DNA of 64,000 nt from the NCBI GenBank assembly GCA_963805645.1, contig CAWDVA010000007.1:124001-188000 (forward strand), written 5' to 3'. The position numbers and the translations under genes were made by a program. This DNA is from CAVXEH01 sp963805645 (lineage in GTDB: Bacteria > Chloroflexota > Limnocylindria > QHBO01). Below, one piece after another: positions 9,263-17,831 of the stretch (position 1 is the first letter of the stretch; every line of letters starts with the position of its first letter). A model generated the notes under the pieces. It was not told the origin of the DNA. It saw nothing but the letters and a program-made list of their open reading frames with translations, and searched no databases.

Positions 9263-9652
9263 TCAGAGCACCCGGCCGGCGATGCGGGCCGGCGCCAGGG
9301 TCACGGCCAGGACCCATCCCACGATGGCGATCACCACGGACCCGAGCAGCGCCGAGCCGAAGTCATTCACCACGAACCCGAGCGAGAGCTGCTGGGAGAT
9401 CACGCCCACGAGCATGAGCATCAGGGCGTTGATCACGATCAGGAACAGGCCCAGGCTGAGGATCGAGATCGGCAGGGTGATGATCCGCAGGACGGGTCGC
9501 AGGTACGTGTTCACGAGGCTGAAGGCGACGGCCACCAGGATGAACTTCCACCACGCGTTGTCGGCGAAGTCGAAGTCGAGGCCCGGTCGCAGCAGCCAGA
9601 CCGCGACGTAGAGCGCAATCGCGTTGATGGCGATCTGGATCACTCGGTTCAT
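9263..9652 (-). CDS. Phage-holin-4-type (YvlD-like) small membrane protein
   Basis: 129 residues with four hydrophobic helices and the family-typical central stretch L-R-P-V-L-R-I-I-T-L-P followed by I-V-I-N-A-L-M-L. This is the widespread DUF360/YvlD 'phage holin family 4' of chromosomal membrane proteins; despite the name there is no phage context here. Function is unknown. It is divergent from the glucosidase gene at 9739 with 86 nt between the starts, and lies directly upstream of the DUF1461 gene. Confidence 0.82.
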   Translation of the reverse strand: MNRVIQIAINAIALYVAVWLLRPGLDFDFADNAWWKFILVAVAFSLVNTYLRPVLRIITLPISILSLGLFLIVINALMLMLVGVISQQLSLGFVVNDFGSALLGSVVIAIVGWVLAVTLAPARIAGRVL

Positions 9653-9738
9653 GGCGCTAGCCTAGCCGATGGCTTCGCACGGCGGTAGACCGGTGCGGCG
9701 GTTGGCGGGCAGGTCGCGCGATCCGCCAAGATGACGGC

Positions 9739-11901
9739 ATGAGCAACCCGGACACCGCGACCACGATCACCATCAACCGGGGCGACCGGGTACTGATCGC
9801 CGGACCCGGCGGATCGCTGGACGGCGGCGAGCTGGGGTTCTACGTCCGCGATACGCGACTGCTCTCCCGCCACCGGGTGACCCTCGATGGTGAGCCGCTC
9901 ACCGTGGTCGAGGACGCCACGCGCCGCTTCTACTCGGCGCGCCACGTGCTTGCGGGCGCCGCGCCGGTGCAGCTCAGCGTCGAGCGATCCGTGGCCGGCG
10001 GGATCCACGAGGATCTCGACCTGCGCAACCCGGGCGCGGCTCCCGTCCATGCCATCCTGGGGATCGAGCTGGACGCCGACTTCGCCGATATCTTCGAGGT
10101 GCGTGGCGTGGCGCCGGCGATCGAGCGCTCACCAACCGCGACCTGGTCACCGGAGCGCTCCGAGCTGCGGTTCTCGTACCGCAGCGAGGAATTCGCGCGC
10201 AGCCTGGTCGTGCGCATCCACGCCGATGCGGCGCCTGACTGGCGGGACGGGCGGCTGACCTTCGCGGTGGATCTGCCGGCGCGAGGGTCGTGGCACGCCT
10301 GCCTGGCGTGGATCCCCCTGCTGGACGCGGCGAACCTGCCCGATGGCGCGCCGGTCGCCCAGGGCGACGCGACCGGTGCGACCGCCGCAGAGGGGGCGGA
10401 CGCCGCAGGTCACGCGGCGACGGCCTTGCCGCCCGAGGAGGATGGCAGACCGCTGGGGTCTCTCACCCTCCACGTGGATGACGTCGGGGTACGCGGTGCG
10501 TGGGACCAGGCGCTCTGGGACATGGAGGCCCTTCGGCTCTTCCTGCCCGAGGCCGGCGGACTGCCCGTCCCGGCGGCCGGCGTCCCGTGGTACCTGACCC
10601 TGTTCGGACGCGACGCCATCATCACCTCGCTGCAGGCGCTTGCGGGCCACCCGGAGCTCGCCCGGGGCACGCTGGCCGCCCTGGCGGCGCTCCAGGCGCG
10701 CGACGTGGATCCGGTCCGCGACGCGGAGCCGGGCAAGATCCTGCACGAGATCCGGCACGGCGAGCTCGCGGTCCGGGGACTCCTCCCCTTCCAGCCCTAC
10801 TACGGCACGCACGACGCGACGCCGCTGTTCGTGACGCTCCTGGCGCGGACGTTCGACTGGAGCGGGGACCGAGCGCTGCTCGACCGGTTCCTGCCCGCCG
10901 CAGAGGCGGCCATGCGCTGGATCGAGCGCGACGGCGACCGCGACGGTGACGGGTTCCTGGAATACGCGACCCGCTCCCCGCACGGCTTTCCCAACCAGGG
11001 CTGGAAGGACGACGTGGCGGCCATCCCCCACGCCGATGGCTCCCCGGCGCCCCTGCCCATCGCCCTCTGCGAGCACCAGGCCTATGCCTACGAGGCGCGC
11101 CTGGCACTGGCGCGGCTGTACGTCCTCGCCGGACGCGATGCCGATGCCGCCCGCCTGCGAACCGACGCCGCCACCCTTCGCGAGCGCTTCAACGAGCGGT
11201 TCTGGTGGGAGGAGGAGGGCTCCTACTACCTGGGTCTCGACGGGAACAAGGCGCCAATCCGCTCCGTCGCGTCGAACGCCGGCCTGTGCCTGGCCACCGG
11301 CATCGTCCCGGCCGATCGCGCCGCCCGCGTCACGCAGCGACTGATGGCCGACGACATGTGGTCCGGCTGGGGGATCCGGACGCTCGCCGCCGGCCACCCC
11401 GCGTACGACCCGTTCAGCTACCACACCGGCAGCGTCTGGCCCCACGACAACGCCATGATCGCCGCCGGATTCGCCGCCTTCGGACAGCGATCCGGGGTCG
11501 CGACCATCGCGCGGGCGCTGTTCGATGCCGCGGCGACGCTTCCGGGCCATCGGCTCCCTGAGCTGTATGCCGGTCTCCCGCGCACGTCCGGCGCACCGCC
11601 CGTGGGGTATCCCGGCTCCTGTGTGCCCCAGGCCTGGGCCGCGAGCGCGCTCTTCCGCATGATCGAGCTGCTGTGCGGGCTCGATGCCCGCGCCGACCCC
11701 GATGGTGGCGTGCGCCTCCACATGGACCCCGATCTCCCGGCGTGGCTTCCCTCGCTCCGGCTGGAGGGCCTACGGATCGGAAACCAGGTGGTCGCCGTGG
11801 CGGCCGAGGGGCGGCGGGCGACGGTGGCCGGTCTCGACGCCGGCATCGCCGTGATCCAGGCACCGGCACCGCTGCCAGACGGAGGAGCGCCACCGAGCTG
11901 A
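9739..11901 (+). CDS. Glycogen debranching-type amylo-alpha-1,6-glucosidase
   Basis: 720 residues. The N-terminal beta-rich domain (about 10-220) matches the GDE_N_bis type, with the early G-F-Y-V-R-D-T-R-L-L-S motif. The C-terminal alpha/alpha-toroid catalytic domain (about 250-700) contains G-R-D-A-I-I-T-S-L-Q and a later W-P-H-D-N segment. It is predicted to hydrolyse alpha-1,6 or related glycosidic bonds in glycogen, trehalose-like or glucosylglycerol-type storage sugars; the exact substrate cannot be told from sequence. It stands alone on the plus strand; no other glycogen genes are present. The ribosome site before the ATG is weak (an AAG only). Confidence 0.85.
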   Translation: MSNPDTATTITINRGDRVLIAGPGGSLDGGELGFYVRDTRLLSRHRVTLDGEPLTVVEDATRRFYSARHVLAGAAPVQLSVERSVAGGIHEDLDLRNPGAAPVHAILGIELDADFADIFEVRGVAPAIERSPTATWSPERSELRFSYRSEEFARSLVVRIHADAAPDWRDGRLTFAVDLPARGSWHACLAWIPLLDAANLPDGAPVAQGDATGATAAEGADAAGHAATALPPEEDGRPLGSLTLHVDDVGVRGAWDQALWDMEALRLFLPEAGGLPVPAAGVPWYLTLFGRDAIITSLQALAGHPELARGTLAALAALQARDVDPVRDAEPGKILHEIRHGELAVRGLLPFQPYYGTHDATPLFVTLLARTFDWSGDRALLDRFLPAAEAAMRWIERDGDRDGDGFLEYATRSPHGFPNQGWKDDVAAIPHADGSPAPLPIALCEHQAYAYEARLALARLYVLAGRDADAARLRTDAATLRERFNERFWWEEEGSYYLGLDGNKAPIRSVASNAGLCLATGIVPADRAARVTQRLMADDMWSGWGIRTLAAGHPAYDPFSYHTGSVWPHDNAMIAAGFAAFGQRSGVATIARALFDAAATLPGHRLPELYAGLPRTSGAPPVGYPGSCVPQAWAASALFRMIELLCGLDARADPDGGVRLHMDPDLPAWLPSLRLEGLRIGNQVVAVAAEGRRATVAGLDAGIAVIQAPAPLPDGGAPPS

Positions 11902-11938
11902 TCGTGCTCGCGTGGGTGTATCCGTGCGTGCGGGCGTG

Positions 11939-11947
11939 TGATATTCT
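11939..11947 (+). promoter_or_regulatory. Extended -10 promoter element for the zinc-ribbon/cold-shock cluster
   Basis: TG-A-TATTCT fits an extended -10 hexamer with four of six consensus bases. It is an unusually AT-rich spot in this sequence, 108 nt before the zinc-ribbon start codon. No convincing -35 was seen, as is common for extended -10 promoters. Confidence 0.35.
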
Positions 11948-11952
11948 GTTTT

Positions 11953-12027
11953 CAGCGCCACAAGGGCGCGCCCAAACGCGGCTGCACGATCACTCCTCTC
12001 ATCGGTTCTCGGCGAGATGTGGCGCTG
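11953..12027 (+). promoter_or_regulatory. Structured 5' leader with long-range 9-bp stem
   Basis: CAGCGCCAC (11953-11961) is perfectly complementary to GTGGCGCTG (12019-12027), enclosing 57 nt that also hold the 10-base palindrome GGGCGCGCCC (11964-11973). The stem closes 12 nt before the AAGGAG ribosome site of the zinc-ribbon gene. Given the cold-shock gene downstream, a temperature-responsive leader is an attractive but unproven reading. Confidence 0.35.
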
Positions 12028-12054
12028 AGGCCGCTGAGCAAGGAGTGTTTTTCG

Positions 12055-12366
12055 TTGTACACCTATTCCGACAAGATCCTGCGGTGCGCCGATTGCGGCC
12101 AGGACTTCGCGTTCAGCGCATCTGAGCAGGAGTTCTACGCGAGTCGCGACTTCAGCGAGCCGCGCCGCTGCCCGAGCTGCCGCGCGCTCCGCAAGGCGTC
12201 CCGCGGTCAGAGCGGCAACGGTGCCGGATCGTCGTACGGCAGCGGCACGCGTGAGATGTTCACCGCCACCTGCGCCGACTGCGGGCGCGAGGCGCAGGTT
12301 CCGTTCCGTCCCAGCGGCGTGCGCCCCGTCTATTGCAGCGACTGCTTCTCGTCGCATCGAGCCTGA
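12055..12366 (+). CDS. Double zinc-ribbon protein
   Basis: 103 residues with two Cys4 modules. The first is R-C-A-D-C-G with a second C-P-S-C about 28 residues on; the second is T-C-A-D-C-G-R with Y-C-S-D-C-F. This resembles the short 'zinc-ribbon domain containing protein' family common in Chloroflexota and Deltaproteobacteria, with the typical Q-E-F-Y-A-S-R segment; function is unknown, nucleic-acid or ribosome binding is a guess. The start is TTG at 12055, chosen because AAGGAG (12040-12045) lies nine bases upstream. It precedes a cold-shock protein gene by 53 nt and is probably co-expressed. Confidence 0.8.
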   Translation: MYTYSDKILRCADCGQDFAFSASEQEFYASRDFSEPRRCPSCRALRKASRGQSGNGAGSSYGSGTREMFTATCADCGREAQVPFRPSGVRPVYCSDCFSSHRA

Positions 12367-12419
12367 GATCCGCGTCGGCTCCGCCCGACCGGCCTGATAC
12401 CGGAGGAACCACAGGACCT

Positions 12420-12623
12420 ATGGCATCTGGAACCGTCAAGAAGCTGATCAGCGACCGCGGATTCGGCTTCATCACCGCTGACGACGGCAAGGACTATTTC
12501 TTCCATCGTGACGGCGTCGCCGCCTCGCTGGACTTCGACCGCCTCGTCGGCGGCGAGAAGGTGACCTTCGACGTCGAAGCGAGCCCACGCGGGCCCCGCG
12601 CGACGAACGTCCAGGCAGCCTGA
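12420..12623 (+). CDS. csp: Cold-shock domain protein (CspA family)
   Basis: 67 residues, the usual length of a stand-alone cold-shock domain. The RNP1-like motif appears as R-G-F-G-F-I-T and RNP2 as D-Y-F-F-H. It is predicted to bind single-stranded RNA or DNA as an RNA chaperone. The start ATG at 12420 was chosen over upstream in-frame codons because the family begins M-x-x-G-T-V-K; GGAGG sits 13 nt upstream. It follows the zinc-ribbon gene and is followed 10 nt later by a small Cys-containing protein, forming a three-gene set. Confidence 0.92.
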   Translation: MASGTVKKLISDRGFGFITADDGKDYFFHRDGVAASLDFDRLVGGEKVTFDVEASPRGPRATNVQAA

Positions 12624-12633
12624 CCGGGCCGCC

Positions 12634-12840
12634 ATGACGAACGAGACGCCCACTGCGCCACGTCGCCGCTACCTCACCTGGCGATACCCGGACCGGCACT
12701 TCAGCAAGGTCCACATCCTTGGAGAGGACGCGCTTCCGCTGTGTGGCGGCCGGCCCGGCCGGGAGATGGGGCGGCCCAAGCCGCCCATCCCGGAGGACGC
12801 GCTCTGCGAGGAATGCCTGGAGCGCGACACCGCCTCCTGA
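12634..12840 (+). CDS. Small hypothetical protein with CxxC motif
   Basis: 68 residues, function not recognised. It contains P-L-C-G-G-R near the middle and L-C-E-E-C-L near the C-terminus; three cysteines spaced this way could bind a metal. It starts 10 nt after the cold-shock stop codon in the same direction, without a strong ribosome site, so translational coupling is plausible. It could be spurious, but the charged, balanced composition and ordered Cys placement favour a real gene. Confidence 0.5.
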   Translation: MTNETPTAPRRRYLTWRYPDRHFSKVHILGEDALPLCGGRPGREMGRPKPPIPEDALCEECLERDTAS

Positions 12841-12900
12841 GGCTGACGTCCCGGTGCCGGCCTGGCCCGGCCCGGGACCTTCACTCGCTACGGTCCCGCG

Positions 12901-13902
12901 TCACGGCCGAACGGACGACCCCCACGCGGCGTGCCGCGCCTCGCGATACGCCGCCCCGTCGCGCCGACTGACGACCCGCTCCCTGATTCCGTCGACGGTG
13001 CACAGTCGGAGGCGGATGGCGCCCGAGCGGACGTCCGGGTGCGCCAGCACGCGCGCGGCTCGTACCACCATTCCGCGAGTGGCCGCCACGTAGGCGTACG
13101 GCTCGTCCTCGTAGGGAACGGTTGCCGCCTTCGCCCGCCGGTGCAGCGAGCTGCGCGCCAGCCGCACCCCGAAATGGCACCAGTCCGGCGCCTGCATGGG
13201 GCAGGTCCCATCGTGAGGACAGGGCGCGGCAATCGTGGCTCCCGCGGCGAGGAGCTGGGCTCGCGCATCCCGCACACGCTCGAATCCCGCCGATGATCCG
13301 GCTTCCACCACGAGGAGCGCGCCGCCGGCGGCGGTCGCCTGCCACAGCCCTGCGACAAGTGACGCCCGATCCGCGTCCGTGACCTCGCTCAGAACGTACG
13401 TCGCGGTCACCAGGTCCGCCGTCGGGAGATCGGCGCGACGACCATCCTGCCGCACCCAGCGTGCCGATGCCAGTGGCGCCACGCCCGACGCGCCCGCCAG
13501 CTGGGCTCCGCGGGTGAGCGCCGCCTCGGACCGTTCCAGTGCCGTGATGCGGTCGATCGTCGGCCAGAGTGCCGTGGCCGCCCACGCCGCGCTCCCCGTG
13601 CCGGCCCCCACGTCGAGCATGGTGTGCGGCGCGAAGCCCTGCATGGCGACCGCCGTCGCTCGCATGGCCGCCCCGGCCGCGGCCATCGTCGCGGGCATGC
13701 GGGCCGCCAGGTAGGCGTCAACTGCCGCCGCCGAGTCGAGAGGTGCGGAACCCGACGCGCGATAGCGGTCCGTCTGGGCGACGACCGCCCGGCGAAGTGC
13801 CGGGGTGACGGGCACCATCGGCGCAAGAAGAGCGCGCAGGCGGCCCGTTGCCACCTCCCAGCGTCTCTCGATCCCCGCGTCCGGGTCCTCGCGTGCAGCC
13901 AC
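12901..13902 (-). CDS. Rsm22-like small-subunit rRNA methyltransferase
   Basis: About 333 residues. The SAM-binding motif I is L-D-V-G-A-G-T-G-S, followed by a typical Rossmann methyltransferase core and, near the C-terminus, C-P-H-D-G-T-C-P-M and D-W-C-H-F. That Cys/His pattern is the hallmark of the Rsm22 (mitochondrial ribosomal small-subunit) family. The start is uncertain: in-frame GTG codons at 13902 and 13854 and a TTG at 14043 are all possible and none has a strong ribosome site. I used 13902. It is divergent from the cyclase-ATPase gene and converges on the small-protein gene at 12840. Confidence 0.78.
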   Translation of the reverse strand: MAAREDPDAGIERRWEVATGRLRALLAPMVPVTPALRRAVVAQTDRYRASGSAPLDSAAAVDAYLAARMPATMAAAGAAMRATAVAMQGFAPHTMLDVGAGTGSAAWAATALWPTIDRITALERSEAALTRGAQLAGASGVAPLASARWVRQDGRRADLPTADLVTATYVLSEVTDADRASLVAGLWQATAAGGALLVVEAGSSAGFERVRDARAQLLAAGATIAAPCPHDGTCPMQAPDWCHFGVRLARSSLHRRAKAATVPYEDEPYAYVAATRGMVVRAARVLAHPDVRSGAIRLRLCTVDGIRERVVSRRDGAAYREARHAAWGSSVRP

Positions 13903-14113
13903 GCGCTCGCTCAACCTGCCGTCGCGCCGTCGCTGGCGCGCGCAGACCGGGGCGGCTGACGCCGCGATGCATCGGACATGCGGCGATCCTACGCCGGCCG
14001 CACCACCGGACGCGCTGCGCACGCGACGCGATCTGGGAGACAATACGGAGCCCGCCGCCCAGGCATGCTCACGCGCGCCACGCGGGTATCACCGGAATTG
14101 GAGTGCATGCGGT

Positions 14114-16849
14114 ATGGCTGGCGCGGGTTCGGGAACCGTCACGCTCCTGTTCACGGACATCGAAGGCTCCACGCGGCTCCTGCGCGAGCTCGGTCCCCGC
14201 TGGGAAACCGAGCTGGGAGAGCACCGCCGCCTGCTCCGCGAGGCCTTCGACGCCCGGGGGGGCTCGCTGGTCGACACTGCGGGCGACGGCTTCTTCTACG
14301 CATTCCCGCGCGCCCGCGAGGCGGTCCTTGCCGCGGTCGACGGCCAGGTGGCGCTCAACGCACATGGCTGGGCCGCTCCGTTGCGCGTCCGGATGGGCAT
14401 GCACACCGGTGAGCCGACCCGGACCGAGACCGGCTATGTGGGCCTGGACGTGCACCGCGCGGCCCGCATCATGGCCGCCGGCCACGGCGGTCAGATCCTC
14501 CTGTCGCAGACTACCCGCGACCTTGCCGGCGCTGACCTTCCGGACGAGGTTGGCCTGGTCGACCTCGGCGAGCATCAGCTGAAGGACCTTCCCGCGCCCG
14601 AGCGCCTCTACCAGGTCAACGCTCCGGGGCTGCAGCACGACTTCCCGCCCCTGCGATCGATCGACTCGCGCCCGAACAACCTGCCGCGGCAGCTCACCAC
14701 CTTTGTCGGCCGTGAACGAGAGATCAGGCAGGCCAAGGGCATGCTGGCGTCCGCTCCCCTCGTCACCTTCACCGGGCCGGGCGGAGTGGGCAAGACCAGG
14801 CTCGCGCTCGAGATCGCCGACGAGCTGCTGGACGACTTTCCCGAGGGTATGTGGTTCGTGGACCTGGGCCCGCTGACTGATCCCACCTTCGTGGCGCCCG
14901 CGATCGCCAACGCCCTGGGGGTGATGCACGCGCCGGGGCAACCGATCCTGGATACCCTCGTGGACCACCTGCACACCCAGCGGGTCCTCCTGGTCATCGA
15001 CAACTGCGAGCACGTGCTCGAGGAGGCCGCGCGCACCATCGACGCTCTGCGGCGCGGCTGCGGCTCGGTCCGCGTGCTGGCCACCAGCCGCGAGGGGCTC
15101 GCCATCGACGGTGAGATGGTGTTCGCGGTCCCCTCGCTCTTTGTTCCGGACCCCGCAACGGCCAGCGAGGACGAACTCATCCATTCGGACGCCATCCGCC
15201 TCTTCGTGGAGCGCGCCACGTCGGCGACTCCGGGCTTTCACATCACCCCCCGCAACGCCGGGGCGGTGGCCCAGATCTGCCGGCGGCTCGACGGCGTCCC
15301 GCTGGCCATCGAGCTGGCTGCCGCGCGCGTCCGGGCCCTGCCCGTGGAGCAGATCGCGGCCCGCCTGGACGATCGTTTCCGCCTCCTGACCGGATCGAAC
15401 CGGGTCACCGTGCCTCGTCATCAGACGCTGCGTCAGACCATTGACTGGAGCTACGACCTCCTCGCCGAAGACGAGCGGGCAGCGTTCAGGCGGCTGGCAG
15501 TCTTCGTCGGCGGTTGCTCGCTCGAAGCGGCCGAAGCGGTGTGCGTCGGCGAGCTCGTGGACCAGTACGCCGTCCTCGACCTGCTCTCGCGCCTCGTGGA
15601 CAAGTCGCTCCTCATCGCCGATACGGAGGGGACGGAGGCCCGCTATCGGCAGCTTGAGACCGTGCGCCAGTACGCGCGCGACCGGCTGCTGGAGACCGGT
15701 GAGGCGAAGGACGCGCTGCGCCGCCACCGCGACTGGTATCTGGCCATGGTCGCCCGCGCCGAGCCGGAGTTCTTCCAGGGCGCAGAGTCGGCCGAGTGGC
15801 TCGCGCGTCTCGACCACGAGCATGACAACCTGCGTGCCGCGCTGCAGTGGAGCCTGGACGAGCCGGGCGAGGAGCGCGAGGGCCTCCATCTGGCCGCCGG
15901 CCTTTGGCGGTTCTGGGAGATCCACGGCCACCTGGCCGAGGGTCGCAGCTGGCTGGAGCGCTTCCTGGAGGTCACGTCGGGCGAGGTCTCGGCGCTCCGT
16001 GCCGATGCGTATACCGGGGCCGGCATCCTGGCCTTCATGCTCGGCGACCAGGCCGGCGCCTCCGCGCTTCATCAGCGCAGCCTTGAGCTGCACCGGCAGG
16101 TGGGTGACGCCGACGGGATCGCATTTGCCGCCAACAACCTCGCCAACGCCGCGGTGCTCTCCGGCGACTACGCGGCGGCCAAGGAACTGTACGAGCAGGT
16201 CCTTCCCTGGGCCCGCGAGCGGGGCGACCTGCGCGTGACCGGCTTCTCACTGGTCAACATGGCCGAGGCCGTCGCGCTGGCCGGCGACCCGGACCAGGCC
16301 CGCGCCCAGTATGCCGAGGGTATCGCCAACTTCCGGCAAGCCGGCGATCGGTGGGGCGAGTCGTTCGCACTCGACAACATGGGCATGATGCTCGTGCGCC
16401 TTGAGCAGCCGGACGAGGCGGCCGCGCTCCACGCGCAGGCGCTCGCCATCTCGCGCGAGCTGGGCGACGAGCGCGGGATCGCACGGGCCCTGGCCCACAT
16501 GGGCGACGTGGCCGCACATGGTGGCGACGAGGCCCGCGCCCGCGAGCTCTACACCGAGAGCCTGCAGATCCGCCGATCACTGGGGGACCTGCCGGGCATC
16601 GCCTCGACCATGGAGAAGCTCGCCTCGGTGGTCACCAACGACGACCCCCGGCACGCGGCCGTGCTGCTGGGCGCGGCAGAACGAGTGCGTGACCTGATCC
16701 GCGCACCGGTGCCGCGCTCGGTTCGGGAGGAGTACGAGGCGTTCCGACGGGCGGTCCAGGAGCGACTGGGACCAGACGCCTTCGACGAAGCCAGGACGGA
16801 GGGCCGCCGCCTCTCAACGGAGGCAGCCCTGGCTACGATCCTTCCCTGA
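14114..16849 (+). CDS. Class III cyclase-domain / NB-ARC-type ATPase / TPR signalling protein
   Basis: 911 residues. The cyclase-homology domain (about 1-165) opens with T-L-L-F-T-D-I-E-G-S-T. An AAA/NB-ARC ATPase follows, with Walker A G-P-G-G-V-G-K-T near residue 220 and L-V-I-D-N-C-E-H as Walker B. A winged-helix and about 250 residues of TPR-like repeats (about 590-830) complete it. This is the common LuxR/AfsR-like architecture with a cyclase at the front. Both metal-binding Asp are present (F-T-D and G-D-G), but the position that is normally Asn in V-N-x-A-x-R is His (D-V-H-R-A-A-R), so true cyclase activity is doubtful. Start ATG 14114 has GGAG ten bases upstream. Its 3' end overlaps the convergent DUF4242 gene by 17 bp. 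Confidence 0.88.
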   Translation: MAGAGSGTVTLLFTDIEGSTRLLRELGPRWETELGEHRRLLREAFDARGGSLVDTAGDGFFYAFPRAREAVLAAVDGQVALNAHGWAAPLRVRMGMHTGEPTRTETGYVGLDVHRAARIMAAGHGGQILLSQTTRDLAGADLPDEVGLVDLGEHQLKDLPAPERLYQVNAPGLQHDFPPLRSIDSRPNNLPRQLTTFVGREREIRQAKGMLASAPLVTFTGPGGVGKTRLALEIADELLDDFPEGMWFVDLGPLTDPTFVAPAIANALGVMHAPGQPILDTLVDHLHTQRVLLVIDNCEHVLEEAARTIDALRRGCGSVRVLATSREGLAIDGEMVFAVPSLFVPDPATASEDELIHSDAIRLFVERATSATPGFHITPRNAGAVAQICRRLDGVPLAIELAAARVRALPVEQIAARLDDRFRLLTGSNRVTVPRHQTLRQTIDWSYDLLAEDERAAFRRLAVFVGGCSLEAAEAVCVGELVDQYAVLDLLSRLVDKSLLIADTEGTEARYRQLETVRQYARDRLLETGEAKDALRRHRDWYLAMVARAEPEFFQGAESAEWLARLDHEHDNLRAALQWSLDEPGEEREGLHLAAGLWRFWEIHGHLAEGRSWLERFLEVTSGEVSALRADAYTGAGILAFMLGDQAGASALHQRSLELHRQVGDADGIAFAANNLANAAVLSGDYAAAKELYEQVLPWARERGDLRVTGFSLVNMAEAVALAGDPDQARAQYAEGIANFRQAGDRWGESFALDNMGMMLVRLEQPDEAAALHAQALAISRELGDERGIARALAHMGDVAAHGGDEARARELYTESLQIRRSLGDLPGIASTMEKLASVVTNDDPRHAAVLLGAAERVRDLIRAPVPRSVREEYEAFRRAVQERLGPDAFDEARTEGRRLSTEAALATILP

Positions 16850-17084
16850 CCTCGGTGATCTCGTCCGCAACGAGGCCATGTGCCTCCTTGTGGACGGCGG
16901 TGCAGGCCTCGGCACTGGGTGCCTCCGCCAGGCAGTAGACCTTGCCGGTCGCCTCGTCAAACCAGTAGCGCAAGTAGCTCACGCCATGCTTGCCCTGCAC
17001 CTCGAGATCGCGGGCGTGCGCCGCGGCGACAGCGTCGGCGGTAAGGCCCGGCACATGCTTGTGTGTGTCCAGATAGAGCGGCAT
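16833..17084 (-). CDS. DUF4242 (SCO4226-like) small protein
   Basis: 83 residues. It matches the DUF4242 family of small ferredoxin-like-fold proteins, one of which (SCO4226) was described as a nickel-binding dimer. Family features seen are M-P-L-Y-L-D-T-H-K at the start, Y-W-F-D-E-A-T-G-K-V-Y-C-L in the middle and A-V-H-K-E-A-H-G near the end. The start ATG at 17084 was chosen because GGAG lies about nine bases upstream; a longer frame to 17177 lacks conservation. Its 3' end overlaps the convergent cyclase-ATPase gene. Confidence 0.82.
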   Translation of the reverse strand: MPLYLDTHKHVPGLTADAVAAAHARDLEVQGKHGVSYLRYWFDEATGKVYCLAEAPSAEACTAVHKEAHGLVADEITEVREGS

Positions 17085-17245
17085 ACGAGAGTCTCCAGGT
17101 GCCAGATATGGACCGATGGGCGGCCGCGGGTGCACCCACGGTGCCCGATTCTTGTGCCGGCAAGCCACCGATGTCAATGGTCGGTCGGCAACTGGGCGCC
17201 GGGTTGCCCAGGCAGTGCCCCGCCGGCCATGCGATCATCGGCCCC

Positions 17246-17260
17246 GGGAGGTGGCCCTCC
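17246..17260 (+). promoter_or_regulatory. Ribosome-site hairpin before the DUF4440 gene
   Basis: GGAGG (17247-17251) can pair fully with CCTCC (17256-17260), leaving a TGGC loop, and the stem ends directly at the ATG at 17261. The ribosome site would be masked when folded. Confidence 0.35.
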
Positions 17261-17617
17261 ATGGATGAACCGGTTGCCCTTCGTGACGAGCTGCTGCGGC
17301 TGGAGACCGCCCTCGTGGCCCGGGATCCATCCGGCGTCGACGGCGCTCTCGCCGGCCTGATCGCGGATGACTTCCTGGAGTTCGGGGTCAGCGGGCGGAC
17401 CTGGGATGCGGAAACGACCCGCAGAGCCCTGGCAGCCACGGCCGGGCCACGCACCGTCATCGTCGAGGCATTCGAGGCCGTTCTGCTCGCCCCCGATGTG
17501 GCTCTGACCACGTTCCGGACCGGGGGTGATCGACCCGCGAACCGCAGCTCGATCTGGGTGCGCCGCGACGACCGCTGGGTTGTCCGCTTTCACCAGGGAA
17601 CGCCGAGATCGGACTGA
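17261..17617 (+). CDS. DUF4440 / NTF2-like (SnoaL-fold) protein
   Basis: 118 residues with the NTF2-like pattern: an N-terminal helix L-R-D-E-L-L-R-L-E-T-A-L, then D-D-F-L-E-F-G-x-S-G-R-T-W, and a C-terminal W-V-V-R-F-H-Q-G-T. These cone-shaped domains act as small enzymes or ligand-binding modules; here no catalytic role can be named. The closest description is the DUF4440 'nuclear transport factor 2 family' group that often carries the W-x-x-x-F-H-Q-G-T ending. Start ATG 17261 follows a GGGAGG site ten bases upstream. Confidence 0.75.
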   Translation: MDEPVALRDELLRLETALVARDPSGVDGALAGLIADDFLEFGVSGRTWDAETTRRALAATAGPRTVIVEAFEAVLLAPDVALTTFRTGGDRPANRSSIWVRRDDRWVVRFHQGTPRSD

Positions 17618-17831
17618 TCTCTTCACATCCCTTTCACGAATCCCTGGCACGATCCGTGTCGAGCGGAGGGGACGGTGGGCTGCCCAGGGGTCGGCGCGGA
17701 ACGCAGCAACAACCCCACCACCGCCCCCTCCGCGGCGAATTACAGCCCACCGCGCAACTGCGCATATGCCCGTTTCGCACCCTGTGCACAGGTTCCCCCA
17801 GTTTTGCGGGGTTCGAGGCGCCATCGGGCGG

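Noticed and set aside
9263..9652. 'Phage holin' as sign of prophage
   Set aside because: This is the chromosomal YvlD/holin-4 family; no phage structural, integrase or lysis genes accompany it.
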